DNA of 8,522 nt from an uncultured Atopobiaceae bacterium (GTDB lineage Bacteria; Actinomycetota; Coriobacteriia; Coriobacteriales; Atopobiaceae): assembly GCA_947581665.1 (NCBI GenBank), contig CANPVI010000055.1, forward strand, positions 1-8,522, read 5' to 3'. A model generated the notes under the pieces. The model was not told the DNA's origin. It ran no database searches and saw only the letters and a program-made list of their open reading frames with translations. Made by a program: the position numbers and the translations under genes. Position 1 is the stretch's first letter. Each line of letters opens with the position of its first letter. This document shows, in pieces, positions 6,234 through 8,522 of this stretch.

Positions 6234-8408
6234 ATGGCGAAGCAGCTGAGCATCTTCGATGACGACGAGCTTTCCGGGGCGGAAGCGCCCGAGCTCGCGA
6301 GCGAGGTTTCGCCTGCGGCGCGCGTCGTCGAGCTGAACAACCTGCTGCATCGCTACGCCCACGACTACTACGACCTCGACGCGCCCACGGTCTCCGACGC
6401 GGAATTCGACCGCCTCGTGCGCGAGCTCCGCGATCTCGAGGCGGCGCATCCCGAGCTCGTGACCCCCGCCTCCTACACGCAGCACGTGGGCGGTTCGGTG
6501 TCGGAGCAGTTCGCGCCCGTGCGCCACGCGCGCCGCATGTTCTCCATCGACGACGCCATGGGGCTCGCCGAGCTCGACGAGTGGCTCGAGCGCACCGACC
6601 GCGAGCTCGGCGCATCGGCCGAAAACCCCGTGGCCTACACGTGCGAGCTCAAGATCGACGGCCTCGGCGTGGCCATCACCTACGAGAACGGCTCCTTCGT
6701 GCGCGCCGCCACGCGCGGCGACGGCGCGGTGGGGGAGGACGTGACGGCGAACGTGCGCACCGTGCGCGACGTGCCCTTCGCCCTCCACACGGCGCCGCTC
6801 GACGCCATGCCCCGCGGACGCGCCACCTCGCTCGAGGTGCGCGGCGAGGTCTACATGCCGAAGGCCTCGTTCGTGCACCTGAACGCCGAGCGCGACCGCC
6901 TCGGCGAGAGCGTCTTCGCCAATCCGCGCAACGCCGCCGCGGGCTCGCTTCGCCAAAAGAACCCGAAGGTGACGGCTGGGCGCGACCTCGAGACCTTCAT
7001 CTACGCCGTGGCCGAACCCGAGCTCGTGCCCGTCTCCTCGCAGCACGAGTTCCTCGCCTGGCTCGCCGACCTCGGGCTTTCCGTGAACCGCAACTATCGC
7101 GTGTGCACGAGCGCGAAGGAGGTGCACGCCTTCTGCGAGCGCGCGCAGCTGCGGCGTGGCGAGCTCGAGTACGACATCGACGGAGTCGTGGTGAAGGTGG
7201 ACGACTTCGCGCGCCAGGCGGAGCTCGGCTTCACCGCGCGCGCCCCACGCTGGGCGATCGCCTTCAAGTTCCCGCCGGAGGAGCGCGAGAGCGTGCTCCG
7301 CGACATCCGCATCCAGGTGGGGCGCACCGGCGTGCTCACCCCCGTGGCAGACTTCGACCCGGTGCTCGTCGCCGGCTCCACGATCGCCCATGCCACGCTC
7401 CACAACCTCGACGAGATCCGCAAGAAGGACGTGCGGGTGGGCGATACGATCGTCGTCCACAAGGCGGGCGACGTGATCCCCGAGGTGGTGGGCCCCGTGC
7501 TCGCGAAGCGGCCCGTGGACGCCATGCCGTTCGAGATGCCGAGCACCTGCCCCTCCTGCGGAAGCCCCGTCGTGCACGAGCTCGGCGAGGTGGCCTACCG
7601 CTGCATCTCCATCGACTGCCCGGCGCAGACCGCCGAGCGCCTCGAGCACTGGGTGAGCCGCAAGGCGATGGACGTGGACGGCATGGGCAAGGAGCTCATC
7701 GGCCGGCTCATCCGCTACGGCCTCGTGCGCGACGTGGCGGACCTCTACGCCCTCACGCAGGAGCAGCTGGAGACGCTCCCCACTGATCGCACGTACGCCT
7801 CAAACGGGAAAGGCCACGAGAAGGGAGACCCCGTGCCCACGGGGAGGAAGACCGCGGAGAAGCTGGTCGCTCAGCTCGAGGCCTCGAAGGGTCGTCCGCT
7901 CGCGCGCCTCCTCTTCGGCCTCGGCATCCGGCACGTGGGCGCCTCCGTGGCCGAATCGCTCGCGAGCGCCTTCGGGAGCATCGACGCGCTGAAGGGTGCC
8001 ACCGAAGAGCAGATGTGCGAGGTGGATGGCGTGGGCGCCGTCATGGCCGCCGGCATCGCCGAGTTCTTCCGCACCCCGCAGAACCTCGAGGTCATCGAGC
8101 GCCTCCGCGAGGCGGGGGTCTCCATGGCCGACGCCGCGGCGCCCGCGGGGGAGGAGCGGCCGCAATTCCTCTCAGGCCTCACGTTCGTGCTCACGGGCAC
8201 GCTCGAGGGCATGACGCGCGACGAGGCGGGCGCGGCGCTCAAGGCGCTCGGCGCCAAGGTCTCGGGCTCGGTCTCGAAGAAGACGAGCTACGTGGTGGCG
8301 GGCCCCGGCGCGGGCTCGAAGCTCGCGAAGGCGCAATCCCTGGGCATCCCCGTGCTCGACCAGGCCCAGCTCGAATCCATCCTCGCCACCGGCGAGCTCC
8401 CCGAATAA
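6234..8408 (+). CDS. ligA: NAD-dependent DNA ligase LigA
   Basis: This 724-aa enzyme seals nicks in DNA during replication and repair using NAD+. Domains in order are: the Ia NAD-binding region with DYYDLDAP (~44-51) and DAEFD (55-59); the adenylation domain with KIDG (catalytic Lys140) and TRGDG; the OB fold (~340-420); a four-cysteine zinc finger (Cys439, 442, 457, 462); helix-hairpin-helix repeats (~540-630) including LLFGLGIRHVGAS; and a C-terminal BRCT domain (~645-722) with FVLTGTLEGMTRDEA. All hallmark residues are present. It is longer than the common ~670 aa because of an N-terminal extension of about 25 residues, which includes QLSIF at 4-8, and a polar segment at 517-536. AGGGAGG at 6221-6227, six bases upstream, supports the ATG. 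The gene stands alone between the repeat array and a terminator. No clear promoter was recognised in the 51 bp between array and start. Confidence 0.97.
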   Translation: MAKQLSIFDDDELSGAEAPELASEVSPAARVVELNNLLHRYAHDYYDLDAPTVSDAEFDRLVRELRDLEAAHPELVTPASYTQHVGGSVSEQFAPVRHARRMFSIDDAMGLAELDEWLERTDRELGASAENPVAYTCELKIDGLGVAITYENGSFVRAATRGDGAVGEDVTANVRTVRDVPFALHTAPLDAMPRGRATSLEVRGEVYMPKASFVHLNAERDRLGESVFANPRNAAAGSLRQKNPKVTAGRDLETFIYAVAEPELVPVSSQHEFLAWLADLGLSVNRNYRVCTSAKEVHAFCERAQLRRGELEYDIDGVVVKVDDFARQAELGFTARAPRWAIAFKFPPEERESVLRDIRIQVGRTGVLTPVADFDPVLVAGSTIAHATLHNLDEIRKKDVRVGDTIVVHKAGDVIPEVVGPVLAKRPVDAMPFEMPSTCPSCGSPVVHELGEVAYRCISIDCPAQTAERLEHWVSRKAMDVDGMGKELIGRLIRYGLVRDVADLYALTQEQLETLPTDRTYASNGKGHEKGDPVPTGRKTAEKLVAQLEASKGRPLARLLFGLGIRHVGASVAESLASAFGSIDALKGATEEQMCEVDGVGAVMAAGIAEFFRTPQNLEVIERLREAGVSMADAAAPAGEERPQFLSGLTFVLTGTLEGMTRDEAGAALKALGAKVSGSVSKKTSYVVAGPGAGSKLAKAQSLGIPVLDQAQLESILATGELPE

Positions 8409-8414
8409 TTCGGC

Positions 8415-8450
8415 CGAAGGCCCCTCAAACGGGGGCCTTCGCGGGGTTTT
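8415..8450 (+). terminator. Intrinsic terminator after ligA
   Basis: CGAAGGCCCC (8415-8424) pairs with GGGGCCTTCG (8432-8441) around a seven-base loop, followed by CGGGG and TTTT at 8447-8450. It begins seven bases after the ligA stop. The T-run is short and displaced by five bases, so efficiency is uncertain, but its place between convergent genes fits. Confidence 0.7.
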
Positions 8451-8451
8451 C

Positions 8452-8522
8452 TGGTGCGCCCGCTGGGACTCGAACCCAGAACCGGCGGATTAGAAGTCCG
8501 ATACTCTCTCCAATTGAGCTAC
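8452..8522 (-). tRNA. tRNA-Arg(TCT), 5' end cut by window edge
   Basis: Read on the - strand, the sequence starts at tRNA position 7 with GTAGCTCAATTGG (D arm). It continues with the anticodon loop CTTCTAA, giving anticodon TCT at 8492-8494, which reads AGA. The T arm is CTGGG-TTCGAGT-CCCAG, and the acceptor strand CGGGCGC, discriminator A and an encoded CCA (8452-8454) follow. The first six bases, predicted GCGCCC from the acceptor strand, lie beyond the window. The stem bases at positions 27 and 43 (T and C) do not pair, and 10-25 is a G-T wobble; the rest of the visible cloverleaf is normal. Confidence 0.92.

Noticed and set aside
5934..7649. 571-codon open frame on the - strand opposite ligA and the repeat array
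   Set aside because: It is antisense to a complete ligA, and its C-terminal end is simply translated repeat units (RQWGR/QDSGD type peptides); such peptides are artefacts of the repeat.

Overview
This GC-rich window (visually about two thirds G+C) carries six confident protein genes, all on the + strand, and one tRNA gene running off the right edge on the - strand. Strong Shine-Dalgarno sites, a phosphotransferase (PTS) gene block of the kind common in Firmicutes placed in high-GC DNA, and clusters of a GGGGACGGACC-type repeat together suggest a Coriobacteriia member (Actinomycetota, for example an Olsenella/Collinsella/Eggerthella relative). That placement is an inference, not a measurement.

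Layout. Positions 1-51 may hold the last 16 codons of an upstream gene. Positions 79-1185 encode a MupG/DUF871-family protein (6-phospho-disaccharide hydrolase type). A 156-nt gap follows that contains four short hairpins, two of them copies of each other. Positions 1342-2799 encode a Lac/cellobiose-family PTS membrane subunit IIC. A hairpin with a poor T-tract (2851-2876) separates it from a small two-helix membrane protein (2896-3063) and a DUF3284 protein (3100-3579). The DUF3284 stop codon overlaps by one base the GTG start of a complete Cu+-type P1B ATPase, copA (3579-5909).

The 324-nt gap after copA is almost entirely filled by seven whole or partial copies of a ~30-bp repeat whose ends are inverted (CAAGAC...GTCTTG): three in forward orientation, then four in reverse. 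Two copies facing each other can form a long stem. The repeat begins exactly at the copA stop codon and ends about 50 bp before ligA.

Positions 6234-8408 encode a complete NAD-dependent DNA ligase, LigA, followed by a terminator-like hairpin and the 3' portion of a convergent tRNA-Arg(TCT).

Functionally, MupG-type hydrolase, IIC and DUF3284 look like part of one uptake-and-cleavage module for a phosphorylated disaccharide. The PTS IIA and IIB partners are not in the window. The copper pump is translationally coupled to the end of that block although no functional link is evident. LigA is housekeeping; its N-terminus carries a QLSIF peptide resembling a sliding-clamp binding motif. I see no clear evidence of a wholly new system; the most unusual material is the repeat array and the duplicated hairpins before the IIC gene.
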